Assembly: GCA_031285685.1 (NCBI GenBank)
Contig: JAITVS010000335.1
Location: 1 to 39,082 of the forward strand
DNA length: 39,082 nt
Origin: Tannerella sp.
GTDB taxonomy: Bacteria; Bacteroidota; Bacteroidia; Bacteroidales; Tannerellaceae
Reading direction: 5' to 3'
The notes under the pieces were generated by a model, which saw only the letters and a list, made by a program, of their open reading frames with translations, was not told the DNA's origin and ran no database searches. A program made the position numbers and the translations under genes. Positions within the stretch are counted from its first letter, which is position 1, and each line of letters begins with the position of its first letter. Positions 32,057-39,082 of this stretch are shown one piece after another.

Positions 32057-33100
32057 TTATACAACGGTTTTGCCGGTTAATACATTTATGTAATCTTCGT
32101 AGTTTTTCCGAAGCAGGGCCGGGGTATCAAGTCCGTAAGGGCACTTTTTTTTACATTGATCACAATGTATGCAGTTTTCTATTTTGTACATTTTCTCCTG
32201 TATCTCTTTTGTCAGTTGCAGCGCTGCCGGTGAACGCCGCAGCAACAATGACATACGGGCGCAGTTGTTGATCTCGATATCGACCGGGCAAGGCATGCAG
32301 TATCCGCATCCGCGGCAAAAATCTCCCTGCAATTCTTTTCTTTCCCGTTCAATAAACGCCGTAATTTCTTCGTTCATGGAAGGTGGTTCCTGAATATAGG
32401 TAAGAAACTCATTCAGTTCTTTTTCACGTTGGATTCCCCATATAGGAAGTACATTTTCATATTGTGATAAAAAGGCGTACGCGGCAGACGAGTTAGTAAT
32501 AAGTCCGCCGGAAAGCGCTTTCATGGCAATAAAACCCATATCGCGACTTTTGCATTTTTCTACTAATTCCAATTCTTTTTCTCCGGAGAGGTAACAGAAT
32601 GGAAACTGCAGCGTTTCATATAGACCACTGTCTATGGCTTCATGGGCGACTTTTAATTGATGATTGGTGATACCGATGTGGCGTACATGTCCCTTTTGTA
32701 CAGCTTCGGTCATCGCTTCGTAAAGCTTGCTTTCATCACCGGGTTTGGGACAGCATGCGGGATTGTGAAACTGATATAGATCCAGGTAATCCGTTCCGAG
32801 ATTCGTCAGAGTCGTTTCAAGATCCTGATGGAAGCCGGCGGCATTTTTTGCCATTGTCTTGGATGCGATGATCACTTTATCACGCATCCCTCCGAATGCT
32901 TTACCTATTTTTTCTTCGCTATCAGTATAGAACCGGGCCGTATCGAAAAAGCGAATACCTCCGTCATAAGCCTTATGTAACAGATATACGGCCTCTTTTA
33001 TCGAAATGCGTTGAATGGGTAAAGCACCGAATCCGTTTTTATTGACCGATATTTCCGTTTTGCCTAATCTGACATGCATTTTTTCCGTTATTCTTTCCAT
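32057..33100 (-). CDS. Aldo/keto reductase with C-terminal 4Fe-4S domain
   Basis: 347 aa. N-terminal AKR barrel with catalytic Asp and Tyr in FFDTARFYTDSE (about 50-61), Lys in IIASKTM (about 80) and His in YQFHNP (about 112). The C-terminal ~80 residues hold two cysteine clusters, CRGCGYCMPCPVDIEI (about 264) and CIHCDQCKKKCPYG (about 317), the ferredoxin-like module of the predicted-oxidoreductase AKR subgroup common in anaerobes. It should couple NAD(P)H to an electron-transfer step; the substrate is unknown. The gene overlaps the phosphopantetheinyl transferase gene by 13 bp, so the two are translationally linked. Confidence 0.9.
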   Translation of the reverse strand: MERITEKMHVRLGKTEISVNKNGFGALPIQRISIKEAVYLLHKAYDGGIRFFDTARFYTDSEEKIGKAFGGMRDKVIIASKTMAKNAAGFHQDLETTLTNLGTDYLDLYQFHNPACCPKPGDESKLYEAMTEAVQKGHVRHIGITNHQLKVAHEAIDSGLYETLQFPFCYLSGEKELELVEKCKSRDMGFIAMKALSGGLITNSSAAYAFLSQYENVLPIWGIQREKELNEFLTYIQEPPSMNEEITAFIERERKELQGDFCRGCGYCMPCPVDIEINNCARMSLLLRRSPAALQLTKEIQEKMYKIENCIHCDQCKKKCPYGLDTPALLRKNYEDYINVLTGKTVV

Positions 33101-33744
33101 GTTATTATAAAATCTTCAGTTATCTGGTAGTGAATATTAAATACTTCCTGTTTAGATGTTTTGGTTTCTTTCAGTAAAAAGTTACCTTTTTCAAATAGCG
33201 TAAAGGGTAATACATGAAGATGTTCTATAAAATCCACTTCGGTTTTCCGGAGGGCTTTATAGGCAGTTTCTTTAGCGCACCAACATACTGTGGCAAGCGT
33301 TGTTTGTCCGGAATGCTTCTCATCACCGGTTTGTTTATCACCGCATAGTAAGGTGAACATTTCCTGTTCTTTTTTACCCATATATTTATGACGTAGTTTC
33401 CATGCCCGTTCCGAGCGGTATTCGATATCAATGCCGGGATTTGGATTTTTGCTTAAGATAACAGCTGCATAACCGACTGTATGTGAAATGCTGATATGGT
33501 AAGGGCTATCACACAAGAAAGGGGCTCCGTTATCATGGTAACTGATGGGTGTTTCCGAACCGGACAGGTGTTTTAATAGTAACCGTACGGCGAGCCATTC
33601 CTGTTTTCGTTTGTCCGACTGTATTTTGAGAACATCATGGGAATAAATCTCTTTATTCCGGAAAGATTCCAGCATATCCTGCCATGGTTCTGTGGATTTC
33701 CATATACCCATGACCGGTGATTGGCGAGTAAGTAATAGCGGCAT
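33088..33744 (-). CDS. 4'-phosphopantetheinyl transferase (Sfp-like)
   Basis: 218 aa. The superfamily motifs are seen: a GID-I-E strand (PGIDIEYRSERAWKL, about 104-118) with the metal-binding Asp and Glu, and WCAKETAYKALRK (about 150-162), matching WxxKEAxxK. The segment YHISISHTVGYAAVIL (about 80-95) corresponds to the conserved ISHS element. It would transfer the phosphopantetheine arm of CoA to a carrier protein. Length fits the Sfp class rather than the 120-aa AcpS class. No carrier protein or PKS/NRPS genes occur nearby, so the target is probably the fatty-acid ACP or a distant cluster. It starts on the last base of gldD. Confidence 0.88.
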   Translation of the reverse strand: MPLLLTRQSPVMGIWKSTEPWQDMLESFRNKEIYSHDVLKIQSDKRKQEWLAVRLLLKHLSGSETPISYHDNGAPFLCDSPYHISISHTVGYAAVILSKNPNPGIDIEYRSERAWKLRHKYMGKKEQEMFTLLCGDKQTGDEKHSGQTTLATVCWCAKETAYKALRKTEVDFIEHLHVLPFTLFEKGNFLLKETKTSKQEVFNIHYQITEDFIITWKE

Positions 33745-34322
33745 TATTTTTTCCAGTGAAATGTTTGAATAAGTTCGGTGATATCGTTCTTTATGTATTC
33801 GGTAACAGGTGCAATGGAATCCGTGTTCGATTTTTCTTTATAATACAATGCTCCGCGAAAGAAATGCGCCATACTGTCGGTCAGCAAAAACTGAATGGGT
33901 GATGCCGATTCTCCCTCGATCAGGAATAAGGTGCCATAGACCTTATTTTCCTTGTTCTCATAGAACTTTTCTGTAATCGCGTCCGCATTTCTGGTTGCCC
34001 GTTCGGCAAGTTTAATGCATTCATCCGTGTATTCGTGAAGAGTCTGATGTGTGATCTGTTTGTAACTGCAATATATTTTAGCCTGTAAACCGGGATAATC
34101 GATGTTCAGCCAATGGGTTGCGCTGTCCGTCGGCGGTAATTCGATTGTCGCCTGCCGGGATACGGAAAATGTATATGGCAATCCGGTTTCATTAAAAGCT
34201 GCATATTGTGCAGCCGGCAGTTCTATACGAAGAAATCCTTTCGGTTTGGGCGTATAGTTTCTTGTACATGAAAACAGGATGGATGTGAAGATCAGAAATG
34301 AAATGATGTTTTGCATTATCAT
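33744..34322 (-). CDS. gldD: Gliding-motility-type lipoprotein GldD
   Basis: 192 aa. Lipoprotein signal MIMQNIISFLIFTSILFSC with the lipid Cys at 19. The mature part has the GldD pattern PKPKGFLRIELPAAQYAAF, the HWLNIDYPGLQAKIYCSYK stretch and the C-terminal LTDSMAHFFRGALYY. GldD is required for gliding in Flavobacterium, but it is conserved in non-gliding Bacteroidota, where it is probably a more general envelope factor tied to gldE. It lies 2 bp after gldE, the usual pair. No other gld genes are in the window. Confidence 0.92.
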   Translation of the reverse strand: MIMQNIISFLIFTSILFSCTRNYTPKPKGFLRIELPAAQYAAFNETGLPYTFSVSRQATIELPPTDSATHWLNIDYPGLQAKIYCSYKQITHQTLHEYTDECIKLAERATRNADAITEKFYENKENKVYGTLFLIEGESASPIQFLLTDSMAHFFRGALYYKEKSNTDSIAPVTEYIKNDITELIQTFHWKK

Positions 34323-34324
34323 CT

Positions 34325-35626
34325 TTATTTTTTTTCTTCTTTTTGCGGAATGATGCTGATCTTTACCTTTAATACACGCCTGCCGTCCGCTTCGAGTATA
34401 CGGAACCGGTAATTTTTATAATCAAGGACTTCGCGCCTGTGTGGTAATGTGCCTTTGATCGCAAGCATCAGTCCGGTCAGGGTTTCCGCCTCTTCGGTGT
34501 GTTCGCTGAAATCCGACGGAGGAATACCTGTTTCGCGAAAGAAATCATTCAACTGGGTCTTTCCTTCAAAGATATAACTGCCATCGGGTAATGACACGAA
34601 CGAGTGTTCGTCTTCGTCGTATTCGTCGGAAATATCTCCGATAATCTCTTCAATGATGTCTTCCATAGTTACCAGCCCGGAAGTACATCCGAACTCGTCA
34701 ACGACAATGGCCATATGCGTTTTGCTGGACCGTAATTCGTCCAGCAGGTCGTATATTTTCTTTGTTTCCGGTACAAAAAAAGGTTTCCGCATAAGGGACT
34801 GCCATTTGAAATCTTCCTGATTATTGAGTAAAGGAATAATATCTTTAGCAAAAAGCACACCTTTGATATTATCTTCATTGTCTTCATATACGGGGATTCG
34901 CGAATAGCCGGATTTTACAATAATGTCGATCGCGTCTTTGAGATGATTTTTTATTTCGATCGCTTCGATATCCGTACGGGGAGTCATAATCTCGTTGGCC
35001 TTTTTGTTGTAGAAGTGTATGATTTCCTCCAGCATCTCCTTTTCTTCGTACATGTCGTTCGGCGCTTCGTTTGCCAGCGGGACCTGTTTTTTTCTGGGCG
35101 TTTCATCCTCAACATTTTCCACAGGTATGGATGTCATGCGTAAAAATGGTATTCCTATTTTAATGATTACTCTGAGCAATGGCGCCATGATACGTGCTGT
35201 ACTTAGCTTATGATTTGACATGAGCTTGGGTGCAATGCCATAAAAAACGAACCATAGTAATAAGGCAGTGAGCGATGCAATAAGAAACGAGAGCGGAAAT
35301 GTTACTATGCCCAGCATATTGATTCCGTAGATGCACAAGGCGGTAACTGCAATGATAATAACGGCATAGATTATGCTGCATGAAGCTTTCATCATCCGCA
35401 GATGCTCGGACAGATAAATTATACTTTTATCTCTCGCCGAATGACTTTCTTCCACTTTGCTCATGTCTTCCTGCGACAGGTAAGATACGGCGTTTTCGGC
35501 GGCAGATAAAATAGTAGCGAAACAAAGTAATATGAAAATGATGCCAAATGCTGCTGCAAAATCTGCAATAATTCCGTTTTCAGTTAATTGCAGCAGCAAT
35601 CCCGGATAATAATCGTCTGATTCCAA
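34325..35626 (-). CDS. gldE: GldE-type CNNM/CorC membrane protein
   Basis: 433 aa. Domain order: DUF21/CNNM membrane region with three to four helices (about 18-165), a CBS-domain pair (about 205-330, MTPRTDIEAIEIKNHLKDA and KTHMAIVVDEFGCTSGLV), then the CorC/HlyC transporter-associated domain (about 345-430). This is the layout of hemolysin-C-like cation transporters, which suggests Mg or Co handling; for GldE itself transport has not been proved as far as I know. It sits between ssb (24-bp gap) and gldD (2-bp gap), the order found across Bacteroidota. Confidence 0.92.
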   Translation of the reverse strand: MESDDYYPGLLLQLTENGIIADFAAAFGIIFILLCFATILSAAENAVSYLSQEDMSKVEESHSARDKSIIYLSEHLRMMKASCSIIYAVIIIAVTALCIYGINMLGIVTFPLSFLIASLTALLLWFVFYGIAPKLMSNHKLSTARIMAPLLRVIIKIGIPFLRMTSIPVENVEDETPRKKQVPLANEAPNDMYEEKEMLEEIIHFYNKKANEIMTPRTDIEAIEIKNHLKDAIDIIVKSGYSRIPVYEDNEDNIKGVLFAKDIIPLLNNQEDFKWQSLMRKPFFVPETKKIYDLLDELRSSKTHMAIVVDEFGCTSGLVTMEDIIEEIIGDISDEYDEDEHSFVSLPDGSYIFEGKTQLNDFFRETGIPPSDFSEHTEEAETLTGLMLAIKGTLPHRREVLDYKNYRFRILEADGRRVLKVKISIIPQKEEKK

Positions 35627-35650
35627 AGTCTGATTTATTAGTTAATACTT

Positions 35651-36103
35651 TTAAAACGGCAGGTCGTCAGCCTGATCCGATACTGCCGGAATATCTGCGG
35701 ATGCAGGAGGGTTAACAGGTGCGGCCGATGCGTTTGCGTCGTTTTCATTTGCGCCGTCACGCCGTCCGCTACCGGTTGAGTAGAATTCGATACGGTCGGC
35801 ATAAATTTCCGTAACATAGCGCTTGTTGCCGTCCTTATCATCATAGTTGCGCGTGCGAATCTTCCCTTCGACGTAAACGGACGAACCTTTCTTTACGTAT
35901 TTTTCAACAAATTGTGCACGGTCGCGCGAAGCCACTATATTGTGCCACTCGGTGCGTTCGGGGACCTCTGTTCCGTTTGCCAGCTTATATCCGCGCTCGG
36001 ATGTTGCCAGCGGAAAGTTTGCCAGGGCATTTCCGTTATCAAAATAACGTACGTCAGGATCTTTTCCTACGTTGCCAATTAAAATGACTTTGTTCAATGA
36101 CAT
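35651..36103 (-). CDS. ssb: Single-stranded DNA-binding protein
   Basis: 150 aa. OB fold at 1-105 with MSLNKVILIGNVGKDPDVRY and the RTEWHNIVASRDRAQFVEKY segment, where the aromatic residues stack on DNA bases. A low-complexity Ala/Pro/Asn linker (about 110-140) ends in the acidic tip DDLPF, which recruits repair and replication partners. Length is normal. It is the first gene of the operon running through gldE, gldD, the transferase, the reductase and the lipoprotein, with a near-perfect promoter 30-60 bp upstream. Confidence 0.95.
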   Translation of the reverse strand: MSLNKVILIGNVGKDPDVRYFDNGNALANFPLATSERGYKLANGTEVPERTEWHNIVASRDRAQFVEKYVKKGSSVYVEGKIRTRNYDDKDGNKRYVTEIYADRIEFYSTGSGRRDGANENDANASAAPVNPPASADIPAVSDQADDLPF

Positions 36104-36135
36104 AATATTAATGTTTAATAAAAGGTAAATAAGTA

Positions 36136-36166
36136 CAAATATATAAACTATTTTTTATTATTCAAA
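36136..36166 (-). promoter_or_regulatory. Promoter of the ssb-gldE-gldD operon
   Basis: On the minus strand TTTG (36163-36166), exactly 19 bases, then TATATTTG (36136-36143): a perfect match to the Bacteroidota consensus. The transcript would begin about 25 bases before the ssb ATG. The rest of the 272-bp divergent region 36104-36375 is AT-rich with no gene. Confidence 0.85.
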
Positions 36167-36298
36167 ATTTATATTCTGTTTTATGGATAATTGATTGATT
36201 TACTTGCTTTTGATTCATTTATTAAGGTTTAATCGGGTCATTATTCGGGCTAAGAAGGAGGATTAAAATTGATTTAATGCAAAAAAAAGTCGTTTTTT

Positions 36299-36329
36299 TT
36301 TTATCTATCATGGAAAAGTAGTATATTTG
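36299..36329 (+). promoter_or_regulatory. Promoter of the HU-family gene
   Basis: TATATTTG at 36322-36329 is a perfect -7 element; TTTT (36299-36302), 19 bases upstream within a long T-run, replaces the TTTG. The transcript would start near 36336, about 40 bases before the ATG at 36376. Confidence 0.65.
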
Positions 36330-36375
36330 CACTCCAAAAATTGAAACGTAATATTCATTTAATAAATTATTTAAC

Positions 36376-36678
36376 ATGACTAAAGCAGAACTTATTAGCC
36401 TGATATCAAAAAATACGGGCGTTGAGAAAACAGAGGTTTTAAACATCGTTACTTCTTACATGGATTCAATTAAGAAGTCTTTGGAAGAAGGCGAGAACGT
36501 TTATTTGAGAGGTTTCGGTAGTTTTATCGTAAAGAAAAGAGCTGAGAAAAAAGCCCGTAATATTTCAAAAAATACTACGATCACTATTCCGGAACATAAT
36601 ATCCCGGCATTTAAACCTGCAAAAGTTTTTATGGAAGCTATTGCCAGCGGAAAGAAAAAATCTAAAAAGAAAAAATAA
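36376..36678 (+). CDS. HU/IHF-family DNA-binding protein
   Basis: 100 aa. The HU fold is clear: N-terminal helices MTKAELISLISKNTGVEKTE, the strand NVYLRGFGSFIVKKR (about 42-56), the DNA-wrapping beta-arm with the conserved Pro (ITIPEHNIPAFKPAK, about 70-84) and the last helix. A ten-residue Lys-rich tail (SGKKKSKKKK) extends it beyond the usual 90 aa and should raise DNA affinity. It bends or packages DNA as a dimer. HU next to a tiny basic protein and RNase G is an arrangement seen in other Bacteroidales. Confidence 0.93.
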   Translation: MTKAELISLISKNTGVEKTEVLNIVTSYMDSIKKSLEEGENVYLRGFGSFIVKKRAEKKARNISKNTTITIPEHNIPAFKPAKVFMEAIASGKKKSKKKK

Positions 36679-36701
36679 GAACACTATAAAATAAATGTAC
36701 T

Positions 36702-36791
36702 ATGCCAAGCGGTAAGAAGAGAAAAAGACATAAAATGGCTACGCATAAGCGTAAAAAAAGACTGAAAAAAAACAGACATAAAAAGAAATAA
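36702..36791 (+). CDS. 29-aa very basic protein, ribosomal-protein type
   Basis: An ATG at 36702 opens a 29-codon frame that begins MPSGKKRKRHKMATHKRKKR and closes at TAA 36789-36791. More than half of the residues are Lys, Arg or His, and none is acidic. Nearly the same peptide is conserved in Bacteroidota beside HU and rng and is labelled as an AURKAIP1/COX24-domain protein, related to the tiny ribosomal proteins bS22 and mitochondrial mS38. A ribosome-bound role is therefore likely. It is preceded by ACTATAAAATAAATGTACT without a Shine-Dalgarno site, as usual in this phylum, and is followed directly by a terminator. Confidence 0.82.
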   Translation: MPSGKKRKRHKMATHKRKKRLKKNRHKKK

Positions 36792-36810
36792 GTCTGGGAT
36801 AAAGGAATGT

Positions 36811-36856
36811 AAAAGAACAAGCTTAATAAAGATAAGTTATTTAAGTTTGTTCTTTT
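36811..36856 (+). terminator. Terminator after the HU operon
   Basis: AAAAGAACAA (36811-36820) pairs with TTGTTCTTTT (36847-36856). The stem extends inward through CTTAA/TTAAG with one G-T pair and one bulge. The T-run ends the right arm. It lies 20 bases after the small basic gene and 34 bases before rng. Confidence 0.8.
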
Positions 36857-36889
36857 GCTTATCATTCGTAAGTAAAAGTGTAGATAAAC

Positions 36890-38464
36890 GTGGTAAGTGA
36901 TATAGTAGTAGATGTAACCCCTAAAGAAGTATCCATCGCCGTGATGGAGGACAATGTTCTCGTCGAGTTTCAAAAAGAAACCCGTAATGATTCTTATGCC
37001 GTAGGCGATATCTATTTCGGGAAAGTTAAAAAGTTACTTCCCGGGCTTAATGCCGCCTTTATCGATGTCGGTTATAAAAAAGAAGGGTTTCTTCATTATC
37101 AGGATCTTGGTCCTAATTTTAATACACAGCAGAAATATCTGAAGAAATTGTTGTCCGGTGACAAAAAGAATCATCCGTTTTCAAAGATTTCTTTTCTGCC
37201 GGAATTGCCTAAAGACGGAAAGATCGCGGATGTACTTACAGCCGGAGAGGAAATCCTGGTTCAGATAGCCAAAGAGCCGATCTCCACCAAAGGGCCGCGA
37301 TTGACGGCCGAACTGTCGTTTGCCGGCCGCTATCTTGTTCTAATACCGTTCTATGACAAGGTCTCCGTATCCACGAAAATCAAATCCAACGAAGAACGTG
37401 TCCGTTTACGTCAGCTTATCCAAAGTGTTAAGACTAAAAATTTCGGTGTGATAGTACGTACTTCCGCAGAAGGAAAACGTGTAGCCGAACTTGATCATGA
37501 ATTAAAAACATTGCAAAAACGTTTTGATGATAACATCGTTAAACTGCCTAAAGCGAAAAAACCGTCCCTGTTTTATGAGGAGACTTCGCGGATGGTGGCC
37601 TTGTTGCGTGATGTTCTCAATCCTACGTTTGAGCATATCTATATTAATGACAGCGATGCGTATAAAAGCGTATTGGACTATGTGACGCTCATATCGCCGG
37701 AACAAAAGGGCATTGTCAAACATTATACCGGCGAACTTCCCATCTTCGATCATTTTGCGATTACCAAGCAGATAAAATCATCGCTTGCGCGTACAGTGAC
37801 ATTCAGGAATGGCGCTTACCTGATCATAGAGCATACGGAAGCCATGCATGTAGTGGATGTCAATAGCGGCAACCGTTCCAATAAGAACGGCAATGAGCCG
37901 GAGGAAGCTTCCTTTAATGTGAATCTTGCTGCTGCGAATGAATTAGCCCGCCAGTTGCGTTTGCGTGATATGGGTGGTATCATTGTTGTGGATTTTATCG
38001 ATATGACGGATGCCGCGCATCGTCATAAATTGTTTGAGCATATGACTACGGCCATGTCCCGTGACCGTGCGCGTCATAATATTTTACCGTTAAGTAAATT
38101 CGGACTGATGCAGATTACGCGTCAGCGTGTCCGTTCCGTGATCGATATCGATACGTCGGAAAAATGTCCGACATGTCTGGGCACCGGTCATTCCAAGCCT
38201 TCTATCCTGTTTACGGATACACTTGAAGAAAAGCTTGATAATCTGACGAATAAATTGAATATGAAGAGGTTTAAGCTTCATGTTCATCCGTATGTATATG
38301 CTTATATATCAAAAGGTTTTATCTCGATGTTGAAACGCTGGAAATGGAAATACAGCAGTCAGATGAGAATTATTCCGGATCAGAGCCTTGGCTTTCTGGA
38401 GTATAAATTTTACGATGCGGATAATAATGAATTTGAAGTAAGCGATAAGCTGGAAATTAAATAA
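36890..38464 (+). CDS. rng: Ribonuclease G
   Basis: 524 aa from GTG 36890. Domains: an N-terminal S1 RNA-binding insertion (about 38-130, IYFGKVKKLLPGLNAAFIDV), the RNase H-like fold, and the DNase I-like catalytic part with the two metal-binding aspartates in VVDVNSGN (about 321) and IIVVDFIDMTD (about 364). The Zn-link CPTCLGTG (about 425) joins protomers of the dimer, and a C-terminal small domain follows. Length fits RNase G (490-520 aa), without the long RNase E scaffold. It processes 16S rRNA 5' ends and decays mRNA. GTG is the only start that fits the family N-terminus (SDIVVDVTPKEVSIAVME). Confidence 0.93.
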   Translation: MVSDIVVDVTPKEVSIAVMEDNVLVEFQKETRNDSYAVGDIYFGKVKKLLPGLNAAFIDVGYKKEGFLHYQDLGPNFNTQQKYLKKLLSGDKKNHPFSKISFLPELPKDGKIADVLTAGEEILVQIAKEPISTKGPRLTAELSFAGRYLVLIPFYDKVSVSTKIKSNEERVRLRQLIQSVKTKNFGVIVRTSAEGKRVAELDHELKTLQKRFDDNIVKLPKAKKPSLFYEETSRMVALLRDVLNPTFEHIYINDSDAYKSVLDYVTLISPEQKGIVKHYTGELPIFDHFAITKQIKSSLARTVTFRNGAYLIIEHTEAMHVVDVNSGNRSNKNGNEPEEASFNVNLAAANELARQLRLRDMGGIIVVDFIDMTDAAHRHKLFEHMTTAMSRDRARHNILPLSKFGLMQITRQRVRSVIDIDTSEKCPTCLGTGHSKPSILFTDTLEEKLDNLTNKLNMKRFKLHVHPYVYAYISKGFISMLKRWKWKYSSQMRIIPDQSLGFLEYKFYDADNNEFEVSDKLEIK

Positions 38465-38490
38465 TCGAACACAAAATATCCTTACCAGCC

Positions 38491-39082
38491 ATGAACAAAA
38501 TTTTTAACCTGTTATTCCTACTTATCAATATGACCGGCATCAATGCCTTTTCGCAGGACGAAATCAGATTGTTTCCGGGTGTTGCTCCCGGGGAAACTGT
38601 TACTTTGCCGGCAGAAACATCGGACCTTACCGGTAATAAGATGGGGGGAGAAACCGTGCAGCGTATGAGTAATGTCAGTGACCCTGTAATTACAATCTAT
38701 CACCCTGTTCAGGAACTGGCATGCGGAACTGCGATGATCGTTTGTCCGGGTGGAGGTTATGGCCGACTTGCCTACGACATGGAGGGGACGGAAATTTGTG
38801 ACTGGCTGAATGACCTTGGTATCACGGCGATTCTGCTTAAATACCGCGTGCCGCGCCGCGAAGGCCGTGAAAAACATGCGGCTCCGTTGCAGGATGCCCA
38901 ACGTGCCATCAGTTATGTCCGGGCAAATCATGAAAAATTGAATATACATCCTGATCGTATCGGAGTCATGGGTTTTTCTGCCGGAGCACATCTGTCGGTT
39001 ATGCTTAGCAACAGTTATAGCGAACGGACCTATCCGGCTGTCGATGAATTTGATCATGTCAGTATGCGCCCGGATTTTTGCC
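38491..39082 (+). CDS. Secreted alpha/beta-hydrolase (esterase-like), 5' part
   Basis: The frame opens at ATG 38491, 26 bp after rng, and runs past the right edge, so only the first 197 residues are seen. Signal peptide MNKIFNLLFLLINMTGINAF with cleavage near FSQ. The body shows an oxyanion-hole motif in VCPGGGYGRLAYD (about 84-96) and the nucleophile elbow GFSAG (about 162-166, GVMGFSAGAHLSVML), the pattern of acetyl-xylan-esterase or BD-FAE-type lipases/esterases. Catalytic Asp and His lie outside the window. Likely a periplasmic de-acylating enzyme on plant or mucin glycans; the exact substrate is unknown. Confidence 0.88.
   Translation, partial: MNKIFNLLFLLINMTGINAFSQDEIRLFPGVAPGETVTLPAETSDLTGNKMGGETVQRMSNVSDPVITIYHPVQELACGTAMIVCPGGGYGRLAYDMEGTEICDWLNDLGITAILLKYRVPRREGREKHAAPLQDAQRAISYVRANHEKLNIHPDRIGVMGFSAGAHLSVMLSNSYSERTYPAVDEFDHVSMRPDFC

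Overview
The window looks like a chromosomal segment of a Bacteroidota bacterium, most likely order Bacteroidales. Four things support this: promoters of the TTTG-N19-TAnnTTTG type; SusC-like outer-membrane pieces with the VVVGYG plug-start signature; gldD/gldE and DUF4271-type genes; and the gene chain DUF4271-hemD-rnpA-yidD-tatD-tyrS. Family and genus cannot be fixed from the sequence alone.

Left part (about 1-22,260, + strand). After the tail of an unidentified gene and a 346-bp gap comes a four- or five-gene operon: a zinc-ribbon membrane protein, an SPFH/band-7 protein whose C-terminal SHOCT helix is cut off by an in-frame TGA, two tandem MORN-repeat secreted proteins and a small two-helix membrane protein. 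A second, longer block is framed by two giant alpha-2-macroglobulin-like proteins (about 1865 and 1556 aa), both with a CxEQ thioester motif. Between them lie a TPR lipoprotein, a DUF1493-like protein with a C-terminal membrane helix, a GIDE-domain membrane protein, a LemA-family protein, a small membrane protein and a SusC-like beta-barrel with no recognisable plug domain. The missing plug appears to sit inside the second macroglobulin, and the first macroglobulin carries a SusC-like CarboxypepD_reg domain plus the start of a plug. The block looks like an envelope-surveillance or protease-trapping locus with the parts of one TonB-dependent receptor spread over three neighbouring proteins.

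Middle (22,323-25,751, + strand). A compact three-gene RNA-repair cassette: Hen1 3'-terminal ribose 2'-O-methyltransferase, a stand-alone RNA ligase of the Pnkp-ligase type, and a T4 PseT-type polynucleotide 5'-kinase/3'-phosphatase. Together they could heal, mark and seal broken RNA. A hairpin terminator flanks the cassette on each side.

Right part (25,875-36,103, - strand). Housekeeping genes: a nitroreductase, tRNA-Gln(TTG), tyrS with two tandem promoters, tatD, yidD, rnpA, hemD and a DUF4271 membrane protein; then a second operon ssb-gldE-gldD-phosphopantetheinyl transferase-aldo/keto reductase-DUF4595 lipoprotein. A divergent promoter region (36,104-36,375) separates this from an HU-family gene, a 29-codon very basic ribosomal-type gene, RNase G and the start of a secreted alpha/beta-hydrolase on the + strand.

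The two most interesting items are the RNA-repair cassette with its unusual gene split, and the macroglobulin/TonB-receptor mosaic. I see no CRISPR array, insertion sequence, prophage or rRNA.
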